A stretch of 64,000 nt of DNA from Bretschneidera sinensis. Lineage: Eukaryota; Streptophyta; Magnoliopsida; Brassicales; Akaniaceae. Shown in pieces: positions 1-11,639 of this stretch (position 1 is the stretch's first letter; each line of letters opens with the position of its first letter). The translations under genes and the position numbers were made by a program. The notes under the pieces are model-generated. The model ran no database searches and had not been told where the DNA came from. It saw only the letters and a list, made by a program, of their open reading frames with translations. The DNA is taken from assembly GCA_023935145.1 (NCBI GenBank), contig CM043703.1:24749727-24813726 (forward strand), read 5' to 3'.

Positions 1-750
1 AGAGGCGATGACGTTAGGAGAGATGTTTTTCCTCAACGATGAGAAGTGTAAGCCCTGAAACGTTGGAGCGTAAACCTTTTGAAATGTTAGAACGTTTTGA
101 ATAAAATAATATTAATTAAATTATAAAAATACTAAAGAATTAAAATAATATAAATAAATTAATTAATTTTTAAAAAATTTTAATAACTTAAGACTTAGAA
201 ATAAATATTTGTCAAAATAATTCACATGGCATATATGTGTATAATGGATGAATGACATGTTTTTGTATAAATATTTTCTTATTTTACACCCTCTAAAAAT
301 AAGGATTTCTTCAAAAGTTGATTAAAAATTGTTTCAAACTTTCTGGAGAAGAGAAACCAATGTATCATGTTTTCTCTTTTCATATGCCTGTGTTTTTGGT
401 CAAGGACGGAGATAAAGCCAAACAGAAACAGTTGAAAGATTCTCACAGTACTACTCCTATAATTTTACGAAAAAATATCTGTCCTTTTATATACCTTTTC
501 ATGCCTTCTTAAACAAGATTTCACCAAACAGGATTTAGATGATCAATAGTAATATCATTACATAGAGTGAATTTCTATTGACCTGGCTTGACTTATAAAT
601 GTCCTTGCAAAGAAAGGAAGAGAGGGAATTAGAAGGTGAAAGGGTCTACCCTTTATTAGCAGTTTAGGAGCTTAAATACTTGATTGCCATATCTCCCTGG
701 CTAGTGGGTATTGTCCCTCCAATTCCATAGCAGAAGGATCGAAGAAATCA
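1..750. other. Intergenic, no gene seen
   Basis: AT-rich sequence without a convincing coding region. The short open frames on both strands have no recognisable motif and no codon structure. It could contain the promoter of the fragment starting at 751, but no clear TATA/start arrangement can be assigned. Confidence 0.6.
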
Positions 751-895
751 ATGGCAGAAGTGATTAGTGATGATACTGAATTTGTTGCTGTTGGAAAGGA
801 TGTTGAAGAAAGCAAGTTGACTTTGTTATGGCTATTACAGAATCTCGAAGCTAATTTTTTTTTTGCATTTTTCATGTTCATCAGCCAATTATGGA
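751..895 (+). pseudogene. Broken first-exon fragment of a USP-domain (U-box/kinase type) protein
   Basis: From the ATG at 751 the frame reads MAEVISDDTEFVAVGKDV and continues with a segment ending LLWLLQN. This matches the start of the universal-stress-protein-like domain at the N-terminus of plant U-box domain protein kinases (PUB33 type), whose family pattern is FVAVGKDV-ESK--LLWALQN. After a run of ten T (855-864) the next family motif, HVHQP, is still present but in another reading frame (about 869-885), so a length change in the T-run or a small deletion broke the frame. Downstream the sequence turns into an AG microsatellite, and no U-box or kinase domain follows in the window. The call rests on two short motifs in the right order and spacing. 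Family assignment comes from memory of the domain, not a search. Confidence 0.55.
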
Positions 896-911
896 GTATA
901 GATCGACAAGT

Positions 912-927
912 GAGAGAGAGAGAGAGA
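912..927. repeat. (GA)n microsatellite
   Basis: Eight uninterrupted GA units directly after the USP-domain fragment. Confidence 0.9.
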
Positions 928-1069
928 CAAAGACGGCTTGGATTGGAGTAAGGAGCTGAAGTACCAGTGAGTGAGACAGAGACGCGGCTTCAGGGAAGAA
1001 GCCTAAATGGGTAAGGCTCTTATTAATACGGCATCGTTTTGGTTAAATGAGACTGATTTAATTTAAGCT

Positions 1070-1085
1070 AAAACGACGTCGTTTT
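1070..1085. other. 16-bp perfect palindrome AAAACGACGTCGTTTT
   Basis: The sequence equals its own reverse complement over 16 bp with an ACGT core. A related half-site (GGCATCGTTTT) lies 30 bp upstream. bZIP factors bind ACGT cores, so a binding site is possible, but no gene start is visible nearby. Confidence 0.7.
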
Positions 1086-1112
1086 GAATTTGCTGATTTT
1101 AAAAAAATAATT

Positions 1113-1323
1113 CATGGGGCATACTCCCGGACACCCGAGGCGTCAAAGGTGTACGCCCGGGATATCAAAGGCGTACGTCTACGGGCTGGGCGAATGTCCA
1201 TACCCAAAAAACGTACGCCCAACAGCAGGAACGCCTAATGTTTCACGCCTTGGGGCGTTTTAGACTCGTTTCGCCTTTGGGCGCACTCTGGACGCGCCTA
1301 GAATTCGCCTTTTTAAACACTGG
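1113..1323. repeat. GC-rich dispersed-repeat-like block rich in ACGCC/GCGCC
   Basis: About 210 bp much richer in G+C and CpG than its surroundings, built from many short variants of ACGCC, GGCGT and TCGCCTT on both strands and ending in TTTTTAAACACTGGG. Similar CGCCT/AGGCG blocks ending in TTTTTAAACACTG occur as dispersed repeats in plant genomes. There is no open frame and I cannot assign a class. Confidence 0.5.
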
Positions 1324-2166
1324 GTGTGACTACTAATTTTACTATATAAAAAAAACTAGGGTTAAGAAAGAAAAAAACAGATAAAATAAATTTAGATATC
1401 AAGGCCTTTCTATTATTGTATGGTGTCTTGGTAAAAAAAAATGTAATTTATCTTATTTATACATTTTGTAGTAAAATATTTTTTTAGGGTGAATTTATAT
1501 TTTCGGTAAGATGTAAAAAAAAATTACCATAAAAAGTATACATTTTACCACTAGAAATGTGAATTTTATGACAAAAATATATGTACTAAAAATGTATAAA
1601 TAAAACAAGTTACTTTTTCTATTCAAAATTATATTTTTACCACATAAGACAAATTGTTTTTTTTTTTGAAAAAGCATCAAAGTAACCACTGTTTTTTTAT
1701 TGATGGAGTCTATGGTTTTTTGCAATTTATCTTTTTATACATTTTGTAATAAAACATATATTTCTTGTGGTTAAAAGGGACGAATTGCATTAAAAAGGCT
1801 AGTTGTAAGAGCCATTCTTAGGATCTCCATTGATGCAGCAAGCCAGGGTTAAGAAAAAGAAGATAACGCTGCTTCAATGATTTTGGCTCAATCATACTTG
1901 GAAGCTGATAAATTTGATGCCGAAAAGACATTAAAAAACTTATCACTAATTTAATCACATAAAACTTGATTATCATCGCCATTAAATATGGTATTTCTTG
2001 CTCTAGAAAGCTTATCTTCACAAGTCAACAAGGCGAAACTTCACTAAATTTTTCGATTTATTATTTTAATGCAAAATCTTATTTTTAGGTGTACTATAAT
2101 ATGCAAGACAACATCAATAGAACATGCAAACTTTCATCACCTACATTTCCATTGAGTTTATCCAAT
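1324..2166. other. AT-rich spacer with a degenerate 40-bp direct repeat
   Basis: Non-coding. About 40 bp at 1441-1480 (containing TATACATTTTGTAGTAAAA) recur at about 1719-1760 with a few changes, which could mark the borders of a small unrecognised insertion. Nothing else is supported. Confidence 0.5.
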
Positions 2167-3936
2167 ATGGGAAAGAAATTCCAGAAGAAGAAGAAGAAGA
2201 AGAAGAAGAAGAAGAAGAAATCTTGCTTTGGACCAAAATAATGATGATTTGATCAGAAGGCTACCAGATGGTATCCTTTGCTGGATCATCTTATCACTCC
2301 TTTTTGATTGTGCAGTGCAAACCAGCTTCCTGTCAACGCGTTGGAGAAATCTATGGAAGAAAACGTCAGAATTCAAAGGAACAATAGAAGACATCCTAAA
2401 AGTGGTAGTTGTGTTTTTGGATCCATTGGACAAGCTTCCATCACTTTCTAATCATCGCAGAATTCGGTTTTCCTTTAACCAAAGCAGTACTCTACTAGCT
2501 ACTGTTAAAGATGAGAAGGAACTTCATCTAGACTTCTTTGAAAGAAACCAAAAGATCCTTGATCATTTTGATTGGTGTTTAATTCTTAATTAAGAAAAGT
2601 TAGTGTGTACGCCAGCTCAATAAAGATCCTTCATTTATCGTATGTGGAAAAGCTTTCTAGTGAAACAGTTTCTTCGGTCATCTCAAGTTTTCAGCTTCTT
2701 GAAAGCTTGCAAATTACTAACTGCAAATGATTAAAATCTCTATTTATTGAGGCTCCTGGTTTGAAATTTCAAAGCTTGATAATTTTGGATTGTCCATGGT
2801 TGAATTATATATATATTTTTGCATGTAACCTCCACAAGTTTTGGTTTAGAGGGCAACTTCCCTGGTTTCAACTCAGATTTGTGCCTCACTTGGAAAATGT
2901 TATGCTTGATTTCAGAAAAGGTCCTGCTTATCATCCTTTCTCATGTGAAAGTCTTCTGTCTCTTCTATTGGTAGTAAAAAATGTCAAAATTCTCATGATA
3001 TGTGGGTGGCTTCTTGAGGTATGCATCGATTGTTTATGTTTGTTCTTTTAACATGGTTTTGATCAGTCATTATACCAATATGAGTCAGAACTGGTTTTTG
3101 TTGGTCTTGCTAATTAATTAAGTTGATGCTCCAAACTTATTTTGTTGCAGGTACCAATTTCTAAGTGGTTATCCTCAGCAGGAGTTATTTGGGTGCGGAA
3201 GGACCTTCTGTTCAACAATTTGAAGGAGTTGTGTTGGATCAACAACAACTCAATGGAAAATCACAAGACAGATGCCATGGTTTCCTTCTTGAAAATCTGT
3301 CCTTCCTTGGAGAAACTGTTCATAACAGTAGGATTCTTCATCTTTTAAATTTCCACATAATAATACGTTCGTTCACTGAATTCTTTTGTTCTTACTTACC
3401 CTTTGTATGCTTGATGAGGTATGTCTTGAAGCAGCCTTTTCTATGATGTTAGATTTTAGACTCTATCAAACAAACATGCCAAAAAGAAGTTGTAAACATA
3501 ACTTAGTTACGGCAGTTTGAACCAGTGAAGATGTTGCTTTTGGAAGGAATATTCAAATCGGGTAGCCAACGATACATGTCTGGATCATCTCAGTATAGTT
3601 AAATTGGAAGGGTTTGTAGATCAGCAAGAGGAAATTTTATTGGCAGAGTGCATACTTGAGTTTGTTCCCATAGAACCAAGAATTGTAACAATGAGACATG
3701 AGATTGGATCAAAGGAATATTAGCCCCAAAGGCTGGTGAAAATCACTCAGAAAATGGCAAAGAATGAAATACGTTCTACAAAGAAGCTTACAAGAGGAAA
3801 TAATGTGCCAAACTCATCAAGACACTACCAGAAAAAAGTTGCAATACAACAACATCAAGAAACAAAGTGTTATTTTGAATTTGTAGATGAGAAGGGCATT
3901 GAGTTATCTGTAACATATCCCCATATGGATTTGTAG
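2167..3936 (+). pseudogene. F-box/LRR (FBD-like) gene, broken
   Basis: Relic of a plant F-box/LRR protein, the substrate-binding subunit of an SCF ubiquitin ligase. The F-box lies at about 2249-2360 (RRLPDGILCWII followed by AVQTSFLSTRWRNLWK). A different frame from 2605 carries leucine-rich-repeat sequence (VYASSIKILHLSY) but meets an in-frame TGA at about 2728. A GT-AG intron runs 3019-3150 and its removal joins LLE to VPISKW in frame. The exon from 3151 continues LRR sequence to about 3330, where a second intron is likely. At 3579-3690 the family's C-terminal signature HLSIVKLEGF and a segment ending FVPIEPRIVTM is recognisable, followed by a stop at 3721 and a 66-codon tail. The candidate ATG (2167) is put out of frame with the F-box by a GAA-repeat tract. 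At least two frame breaks and two stops make it non-functional. Confidence 0.85.
2183..2219 (+). repeat. (GAA)n microsatellite at the start of the F-box relic
   Basis: About twelve GAA/AGA units between the candidate ATG (2167) and the F-box. In the ATG frame the tract is poly-lysine and reaches a stop at about 2239; the F-box lies in another frame, where the tract reads as arginines. The reverse strand reads poly-leucine, which is a shadow. Confidence 0.85.
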
Positions 3937-4633
3937 AAAACAAATTATAGCTTTTGATGTTCATATTGTTGGGGTCTAACCATCTGCATTTCCTATCCTG
4001 ATATAACACATATTTTTGGCATGGTTTTAAATTGATACTTTCAAATGGCTTCATTTCTAGGTGATGCATTTCTTCCCTTGAAGCTCTGTATGAGATTTTC
4101 TTAATGATAAAAAGTTTTCCATTACTAGTGCTTTACTTTTTAATCAGGAGCTCTCCCTCCCAAATATTTATAAGTAAATTAGTAAAGGTTGCTCTTGCAT
4201 TCATATAAGAGGAAAATAAACAGTTTTCTCAGGTCTCAACCTTCTAGTGTTGTCAATATCCTGGTGTCTTTCTTTTTTTCCCTTACCTAAAGTCATGTAA
4301 TACTCAAACTAAAAAAAGGCAACAAAAAAAGTAAACAACACACACACACACACACCATTAATAAAAACAAAGCGTCATCTTTTGGTGTCCACCCTATTAA
4401 ATATCTTAAAAAGCAACACATGAACAAAAACAAAATAATTAAGTTTAGGTAAATTGGTCATAAAAGAAAATTGCATTACAATTTGCTTCTCAAGTCAACT
4501 TTGCTCCCCACATCAATCTCTAACTAATAAATTTAGAAATTACAATAAAACCAACAAGAACCAAGACCTACAATTTAGTTCCCAGAGAGACTCACGCTCA
4601 CCATAACTCTATCTATGCCACTCCCTCTAATTT
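3937..4633. other. 3' flank of the F-box relic with a (CA)n tract
   Basis: Non-coding, AT-rich. A (CA)n microsatellite sits at 4339-4355. No further exon or motif is seen. Confidence 0.6.
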
Positions 4634-5072
4634 TTCTTTCTCTCTTAACGTGATCACATCTAATGAAGTGTTATGATGGTTTTAATATGTTTTTCACAGT
4701 TACTATTCAAAAATTTGGAGATTATTGGGAATTTGAAGAACCCACGGAAGATTACAAAACTGGTAAAATCTTTTTATCATAATCTCTCTTCTTCTTGAAG
4801 TTCTATAAGAAGATTGGTAATTCTTGATGTTGTCAATTTGTTGTTGTTCTTCTTTCTCTCTTAGCGTGATCACATCTAATGAAGTGTTATGATGGTTTTA
4901 AAATGTTTTTCACATCTACTATTCGAAAATTTGGTGATTAGCTATTTTTAATGAGAATTTGAGGAATCCTTGGAAGATTACAAAACAGTTAAAATCTTTT
5001 TATCATAATCTCTCTTCTTCTTGAAGTTCTATAAGAAAATTGGTAATTCTTGATGTTGCCAATTTGTTGTTA
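4634..5072. repeat. Two-unit tandem repeat, ~216 bp per unit
   Basis: Unit 1 (4634-4849) and unit 2 (4850-5072) align end to end. Both begin with TTCTTTCTCTCTTA and GTGATCACATCTAATGAAG and end with GATGTTGTCAATTTGTTG (GCC for GTC in unit 2). They differ by scattered substitutions and a small insertion in unit 2 (around 4938-4950). No open frame. Confidence 0.85.
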
Positions 5073-8000
5073 GTTATAGAAAACGTTTTTTCGACAATGT
5101 GGGTAAGCTTTTTTCCTTTTTTTTTACCTTACCTTTTACAGGTTTTAATAATTCTTTTTTTCTATGCATATGCTTTCTGTGTATTTAGTTTCCGAGAATG
5201 TAAAATTTCTTATTGATTTTAGTAGCTCTAATGTGATTATTTTACCTCTTAGAATTATGAGTTCACTTATCTATTTTAAGAATGTTGACATTAGCAAAGA
5301 AATTAAAAAGCCAACACTTCACTTCAATTATATAGTAAATATGAAAAATTTAAATATGGGGTTATGAAGTATAAAACTTTACAAATTATTATGAATATTG
5401 AGAAATATATGATACAATACATTGACTGGATGAGACAATATTAATTTTTACCTTCACATTCAACTGAAATACTATGCTATTTTATGACTACTTTGAAGGA
5501 AAATGTTATGTGGATTGGTTATGGTTAGAACTTAGTACTTAGAATAGAAGTGAAAATATGAGGCACCCACCTATCTTGCATAAATGCTAAGCACAAGACA
5601 TGTACTAATTCTAAAACCTGAATACAATCTAACTAAGAAAATATGGAAGCTTGGTTGTTACTATGAAATGGTGTCAATTGGGTAGAAATATTCCTAGAAA
5701 ATGCAACATCTTGATGGAAGTTGGTGATGGACATGTACCCAAAGATCAATAAGGTATGTAAGCACCTCACTGTTTGTTGAAAAATCTATAGGTGATATTT
5801 TCTCTAAATGCTTTATATTGTGTACGCATCTACATAACCTATAAGCATGTAAAGTGTTGGGGAATGAGTACAGACATCTTGTTATTTATTCAAAAGGCAA
5901 ACAATTAAAAATTGAGGAGAGATCGACTTAATAAGCACTTTCTTGAGTTGGGAAACACACTAAGTATTGCCTCATTTTTTTCAAACTCTTATTCTTTTTA
6001 TGTGTTATTTTCTGGTATTTGATCACGTGCCTTTTAACATTTCTTCACATGCTAAGACCAACTATATTAGAGTTCAATTTCTTTACTCATGGGTACTTGG
6101 TACTTAATTAATATCATGCAAACAAACCAATTTGTTGAAGTGCTTGAGAATGTTATTATTAGATTGAATTTTGGTAAATGGGAAATAACTTTGAGTGTTT
6201 GTAGGTCAAAGTTTCTTCCATAACTGGTAGTAGTTTCATATTTGGGCTTATATAACAAGTTATATCTCGTCTGTTTGTGAGTGTTTTAATGCATCATGAC
6301 TGGACTCTCATGATCTATTCACCATTGGCTTTCTATCTACAAGATATTCTTTATTGATTTATTGATCTGTCAGTTGTGTGATAATGTTTTATGTATGAGT
6401 TATTAGTTAGTTAGCAAATTCTAGGTTTAGCTGAAGTTTTTTATCTTTGGGTTTTAGTTTTAGTTTTCTATACAAGGTTATCAAAACTCTTAATTCTAGC
6501 ATGATTACAAGTGTGTATGTTGATAAAAAAACCACTAGATTCGTCAGTTGGTTTTATTCTTCTTCTATAAGATGGTTGTTTTTATTCTTGGCAAGTGTAA
6601 TATAAATCAGAATTGAATTTAAACATAGAAAAAATCTGATTGTACTTATAAAAAAAATTGATTGCAATAGTACTCTTAATTCTGATGGTAGGTTTTTTTT
6701 AAATTTTTTTTTATTGAATGACTAATATCTTGATTAGTATCTTGGACATGCTTTGAATATCTTTCATAAGCACAATTAACCAAGCCACCTTTTAATCTTT
6801 ATAACACCTTTCAGTCAAATATAGGATTTAATTTTGAAAACGTTTGGTCAAGTTCATTATGATTTTTTCCAAATATCACGAATCCATGGATTCAATGCAA
6901 AAATGTTAAAAAAAAGAGAAAGAAAAGTTTGCAAAATTCTATTTTAAAGTTCCATTCACTTATTTTAGAAGTTTGCGTTTAATGAAAATGGCTCAAAAAA
7001 CACAAGTTTACCTTCTTTTGGCCTCTATTTTTATGATATTTATTTTGATTTTTGTTGCATATAGTACTCAACTTCTTGATGAAATTGAGAACTTAATAAA
7101 GTGAATATAAAAATGGTGTTACTTTTTGATGTTTCTAAATTCCATTAACTCAATTTTTTAGTCTTATATTTTTTTGGTTTTTACTTTTTCCTTTCGAATA
7201 TCATTGAATTTGATCATTTCTTTGCTGCAGTAGATTAATGATTGAGGGTGTTCAAAACATAGAGAATCTCTGACACCATTAACAGCATAGTTAGCATTAC
7301 AAAGAGTACTGTCCTATCCTAGTAAGAAGCAATACTTACTGTAACCAGAAATATTGGTTCAAGTTGGTGAGATCTTTCTTCCATTCTTCTTAGATTAGTT
7401 ACTGTAAAGATGCAAGGTGTTTGTTTCTGTTTTTATCACAAGGTCAATTGTACACTTTAATGTCTTAATCACCAATTCTAGCAACTTTTCAATTTACTTT
7501 GTAACAATTGACTTCATTCTTTGAGTTCTTTTAATTCTCTCTCCCCCCTTCCCCCACCCTAACTTTGTTCGCCCTTACAACTTTGGTTTTCTTTGCAACA
7601 TGTTAGCTTCGTTGGTAGCAGTATATTTTAGGAGGCATTGTTGTTGGCAATTTTGACTCTCAATTTGTGGAGATATTCTCGCAGTACCATGAAATCTCAA
7701 CAGACTTTCATTTAGCAGCGCTTCATATACTTTACAAGAACAAAGCTTTCAACTAGAATCAACATTGGTTACTTCTTAATCCGCAACACATTGGGTAGGC
7801 CTGCTGATATCTGTTTTGGTCATGCTTCCAGGCCCTTTCTTTTTCAAATTAATGGGTTTATTTGCAGCGATGTTTATATTAATACCGTGATGCATCAAGG
7901 AAGGCACTCAAGCAGAAGGACAAAATCACTAAGCATTTCACTCTCATTCACACCACTTCATATTAGGTAGACACTCAACTTTTTTTCTTTCTCCTATTTT

Positions 8001-8095
8001 GCATCTGCCTCCCCTATCAAATGGTCAAATAAAATTTTTTTTTTCAAATTCAACATATTTGTGTTTGTTTGAGGTTGTTGTTGTGTACAATAAGG
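5073..8095. other. AT-rich intergenic stretch, no gene seen
   Basis: Long T-rich and A-rich non-coding sequence. The short open frames show no domain or motif. Splice-like signals occur by chance, but no series of exons could be assembled. Confidence 0.6.
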
Positions 8096-8239
8096 GTAAT
8101 TGACAAACCAGTACTCCCTGGTTATGCAAGAGAGTTTGTTAATGATGAGGATGTGTTTGTTGGGGAGTATAAGAGAGATTGGAGTTTTAATAAAGGCTTG
8201 AGTAGTTTTATTGAGGTGGAGGAGGTAACAAGGCTATAA
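8096..8239 (+). pseudogene. Orphan coding-like fragment of unknown family
   Basis: A 47-codon stretch reads like real protein: it begins VIDKPVLPGYAREF and continues through FVGEYKRDWSFNKGLSSF to a stop. Charged and aromatic residues are mixed as in a globular domain, unlike the low-complexity peptides of neighbouring frames. It has no ATG of its own and could be an isolated exon or captured gene fragment. I do not recognise the family. A protein search with these 47 residues would decide. Confidence 0.3.
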
Positions 8240-8806
8240 TGTTGTGTCTAAAAAAAATTATAATAAGCAACACAATATTTCTTAGTAATGAATGATCAAC
8301 TAATTATTGTAGAAATTGATGTATCAAATCCAATACCATGGTTCTCTTATACATTTATGGCTTTTAGTTTGATTTTGATGAATGTTTAAAACTTAAAATT
8401 GGGATAACGATTTGGAATTTTTTTATTAACCTTAGAAATTCATGAAATTTAAGGTATTTTTTAGTTGAGTATTGGGTTTCTTGAGGAAGGACTTAATGTA
8501 TTTAGTTCTTTGAGGGTTTAACTTAACTTCATTATATTTGATTTTTTTGTATAAGCTACCAAGCTTCAATATTTTTTTGGGTGTTAGTTATTTAATTTGT
8601 GTGTTCTTGATATATTTTTTTTAAATTAGTTGAATGGAACGAATGTGAGTGGGGAGAGGGGTCGAGAGAGACCAAGACAAAAGGAGGGTGTGGTGTGTTT
8701 TGTGTTGTTTTATTTATTTATTTTTCAATTCTTTATATCAACTAAACTTAATTAAAAGGGGAGGGGAGGGTGAAAAGGCAGAGCATAACCATTGGTCCAA
8801 AATATA
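8240..8806. other. Intergenic, no gene seen
   Basis: AT-rich sequence with purine-rich GGGAGGGG-like patches. Nothing coding. Confidence 0.6.
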
Positions 8807-10403
8807 TGGCAATAGCTAAGAGGGGGTGAATTGGGTATTAAGAATTTTTCTAAAAATCTTTTTGCAATCTCAAATATAAAAAAATATGCGGAATTAAATT
8901 AAATCAATATTTCTAAATTACTAGCACAAAGATAAGAGAGTTTATTGCTTAATATAAAAAGATAATTAAATTATAAAATAATTAAGCAATATTACTTGAA
9001 TAATAAATAATTCTAAGCAAGTAATTGTGCAAGTAATTAAGGAGAGATGCAAACATGATTTATAGTGGTTCGGCAATATTGAAAATCATTTCGACCCTAC
9101 GTCCACCCTCTTCAAGGATAGTCTTGAAGCTTTCCACTAACCAAGAAACTTTCGGGTATTACTTAAACCGTTACAAACAACTCACGGGTGTTGTTTCCAC
9201 CGTTACAAGAATTTTTTCTTCAAGTGTTTATACCCAAACACTTCCAAGAGTTATACACACTCTTACAAACAAGAGTTATAACCAACTCTTTACAAATAAG
9301 GTTATAGGAATGAGAAGTTTGAAATGAACAAACAATAGAGAGATATTTAAATGAAGATTACAGTTGAATATTTTTCTCTCTCAAATCTTATAGCTTAACA
9401 ATGGAGTTTTTGGCTCAAGAATAAGAGAATAAATATTTTGCTTTGATCCTTTGTTGTATATTGTTTCTCTTATCTTTCAAATGACATTTGAGGCTCTATT
9501 TATAGTGTCTTGAAGTCTTCTAGTTGTTGGAGACAAAATAGAGCAGTTAGATACAAGTTTGTAGCCTTTTAAATTAAAAATTATAATTGGTGTAACTTGT
9601 CCAGTCGACTGTCTTACATAACTGATGCAAAAACTGATTTTTCGAACTCATAGTTGACTGTCCATTTTGCACAGTCGACTATGTAATGTTTCTAACCGTT
9701 GCTACAGATGAACAACGTTTTTAGCATTAATTTTCTTCATATTTCTTTATTCTTTTTGGATTTTTGAATTCCAAAAAATCTCTCAATTGAATCAAACTTT
9801 CTTGCATATTTAACACACAAGTTAAACACTTCAAGAGTGTTTTGTTATCATCAAACTTATTCTAATTAATTTCTTGATTGAGTACTTTTTGATGATGATA
9901 AAACATATTACGAATCTAAGCATAATATATGTGCAATATATATGAAGAATTATATACTAAAAATGCTCAAATAATTTTCGTTCTCAACATAAATTCTTCT
10001 TAAGTTCAATTAGAAAATGTTAAGTATTGAGCATAAATAATTTAATATTTGCATTTAATAAAATCATGTGGAGATTTTATATCTTCAATTAATTAAGACT
10101 ATGTAATAAAATATAGTGCAAATTTAATCAGCTCCTAAAAATTAAAATACTTACAAAGTGTATCTTAGTATTCAAACCTATAATTTAGTTCTTTTGTCTA
10201 TGAATTTACATTTCAATTATTCTCATAGAATTTGATCTTTTAGAGAGCTTATTGACTTTTGAGATCATTAACTTTGATTCACCAATTTATATAATCTTGA
10301 TATCCTTTTATGTATAAGCACTATAAACAATCTATATCACTTAAGTAATATTCATTAGTGCTTAATTAATATTTTTGTCACTATCAAAATCATTGGGTCA
10401 ACA
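8807..10403 (-). repeat. Solo LTR of a copia family related to elements A and B
   Basis: In reverse complement it starts TGTTGACCC, as the LTRs of A and B do. It shares the A/B motif order: three cagtcgact-type sites (9603-9690), a TATA-like tract, the block GTCGAAATGATTTTCAATAT within the transcript-start region followed by GCCGAACCACTATAAA (about 9056-9100), and ACCCAATTCACCCCCTCTTA at its 3' end (8817-8836). It ends TG...CA. No primer-binding site or gag follows on either side, so it is a solo LTR. At 1597 bp it is longer than the A and B LTRs, indicating another subfamily. A clear 5-bp target duplication is not visible, fitting great age. Confidence 0.75.
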
Positions 10404-11531
10404 TACACTTGATCAATAATAACAAAGGGAAGGAGAGAGGGTGGGGACGGCAAGTTCTAATTGTTTATGTTCTTTTCCTCAAACTCTTCTATTTTCTTTG
10501 TGAAATAAGTAGAAGAGGGAGTAAGTGGGTGAAGGTGAAGGTGGGTTTTGGGTCCTTCGTGCGCATAGGAAATATAATTTTTATTTTTAGATAAAAAGGG
10601 TGAAGGTGACATGATAAAAAATAAGAGTGAGGGAGGCAAAAAACGAAAAAAAAAAAAGGGGGTATGAGTGGGGGGTTGCATTATTCTTTATTATTATGGA
10701 TGATATCTTAATAAATGGTCTTTCTTTTTTAGGAGAAAAAAGAAATAGAATTTACAATGTTCGGTTGACGACTATCAGCAAGGTTGTTTAGAGCTTTAAA
10801 TAAGCCACAATAGAAGAAAATATTTACATATTGTTTTTTTTTTTTATTTTTATATATTTAAAGCCTAAATATAATGTGATAATATTTATTGTGTGCTTCT
10901 TTCTATTGGAAGGGTTGCATTCTGTCGTGATTTAGTACCCTGTGATTATCATAGCATACAGACTTATTTTATGGGTTGGAGTAAAAGGATGTTTAATCAA
11001 TTAAAAGTAGGAACTGCTTTGATGGTCACAAAATGACAGGTGAATAGTATTATCATCATATTTAAAATGAGTAGAAGCTAAAATAGTTAGGTTGTAGGGC
11101 TGTGAACTGGTTGTTCATAAACTCTTTTCATAGTTTTCTCATCTAATTATATCCATAGTCTGATTCTTTTTCTTTGGTGGAAAAAAAAAACTAGTGAAAT
11201 ATCTATTTTGTTAAGAGTGCATTGGAGGTGTGGCATAAGTATATACAAGTTTCATACACATCTCCTGGTCATAAATTTAGAATCATCCTAACATATCATA
11301 ATACAAATGTCTATATGCTTTGTTGGGTTATGACATTTTTCTATGCTTGAAATGTGTTTGTTAGGCTCATTTCAAGACTCACCTTTTTTTATGTCTAATC
11401 TATTTGGAGCTGGCATTCCAAGCTATTGTTCCAACTAGTTCCCACTGTCCATTGAGTTGTATTCTCAATTATGTGGGTGATGTTAAAATCCTTTTTTAAA
11501 TAGAAAGAGCCCTGCTGGTAAGCAAAACATT
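10404..11531. other. Intergenic, no gene seen
   Basis: Low-complexity G/A-rich and T-rich stretches (for example the A-run at 10648-10656). Open frames here are compositional artefacts. Confidence 0.6.
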
Positions 11532-11639
11532 TTAGTTGCTTGGGAGCCACCAGGAGAAGAAGATTGGGTGAAGCTGAAGACGAATGGTGCTGCATATGAA
11601 AATCCGGGGCAGGCAGGGGCTGGAGGCATAATACAGTGT
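11532..11639 (+). pseudogene. RNase H domain fragment of a LINE-type (RVT_3) protein
   Basis: A 36-codon stretch contains WVKLKTNGA and NPGQAGAGGII. This is the N-terminal block of the RNase H-like domain (RVT_3) found in plant LINE reverse transcriptases and derived 'putative RNase H' proteins, whose pattern is WVKLNTDGA--GNPG-AGAGG-IR. The first catalytic Asp of the pattern (in TDGA) is Asn here, so this copy could not have the usual activity. Nothing of the rest of the domain is visible on either side. It is a short relic; family placement is from motif recognition. Confidence 0.65.

Noticed and set aside
2158..2433. Minus-strand open frame with a poly-leucine stretch
   Set aside because: It is the reverse reading of the GAA repeat and the F-box exon; no motif of its own.
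10457..10681. Open frame on the minus strand with Pro/Phe/Ser-rich peptide
   Set aside because: Low-complexity purine tract on the other strand; no domain, no conserved motif.
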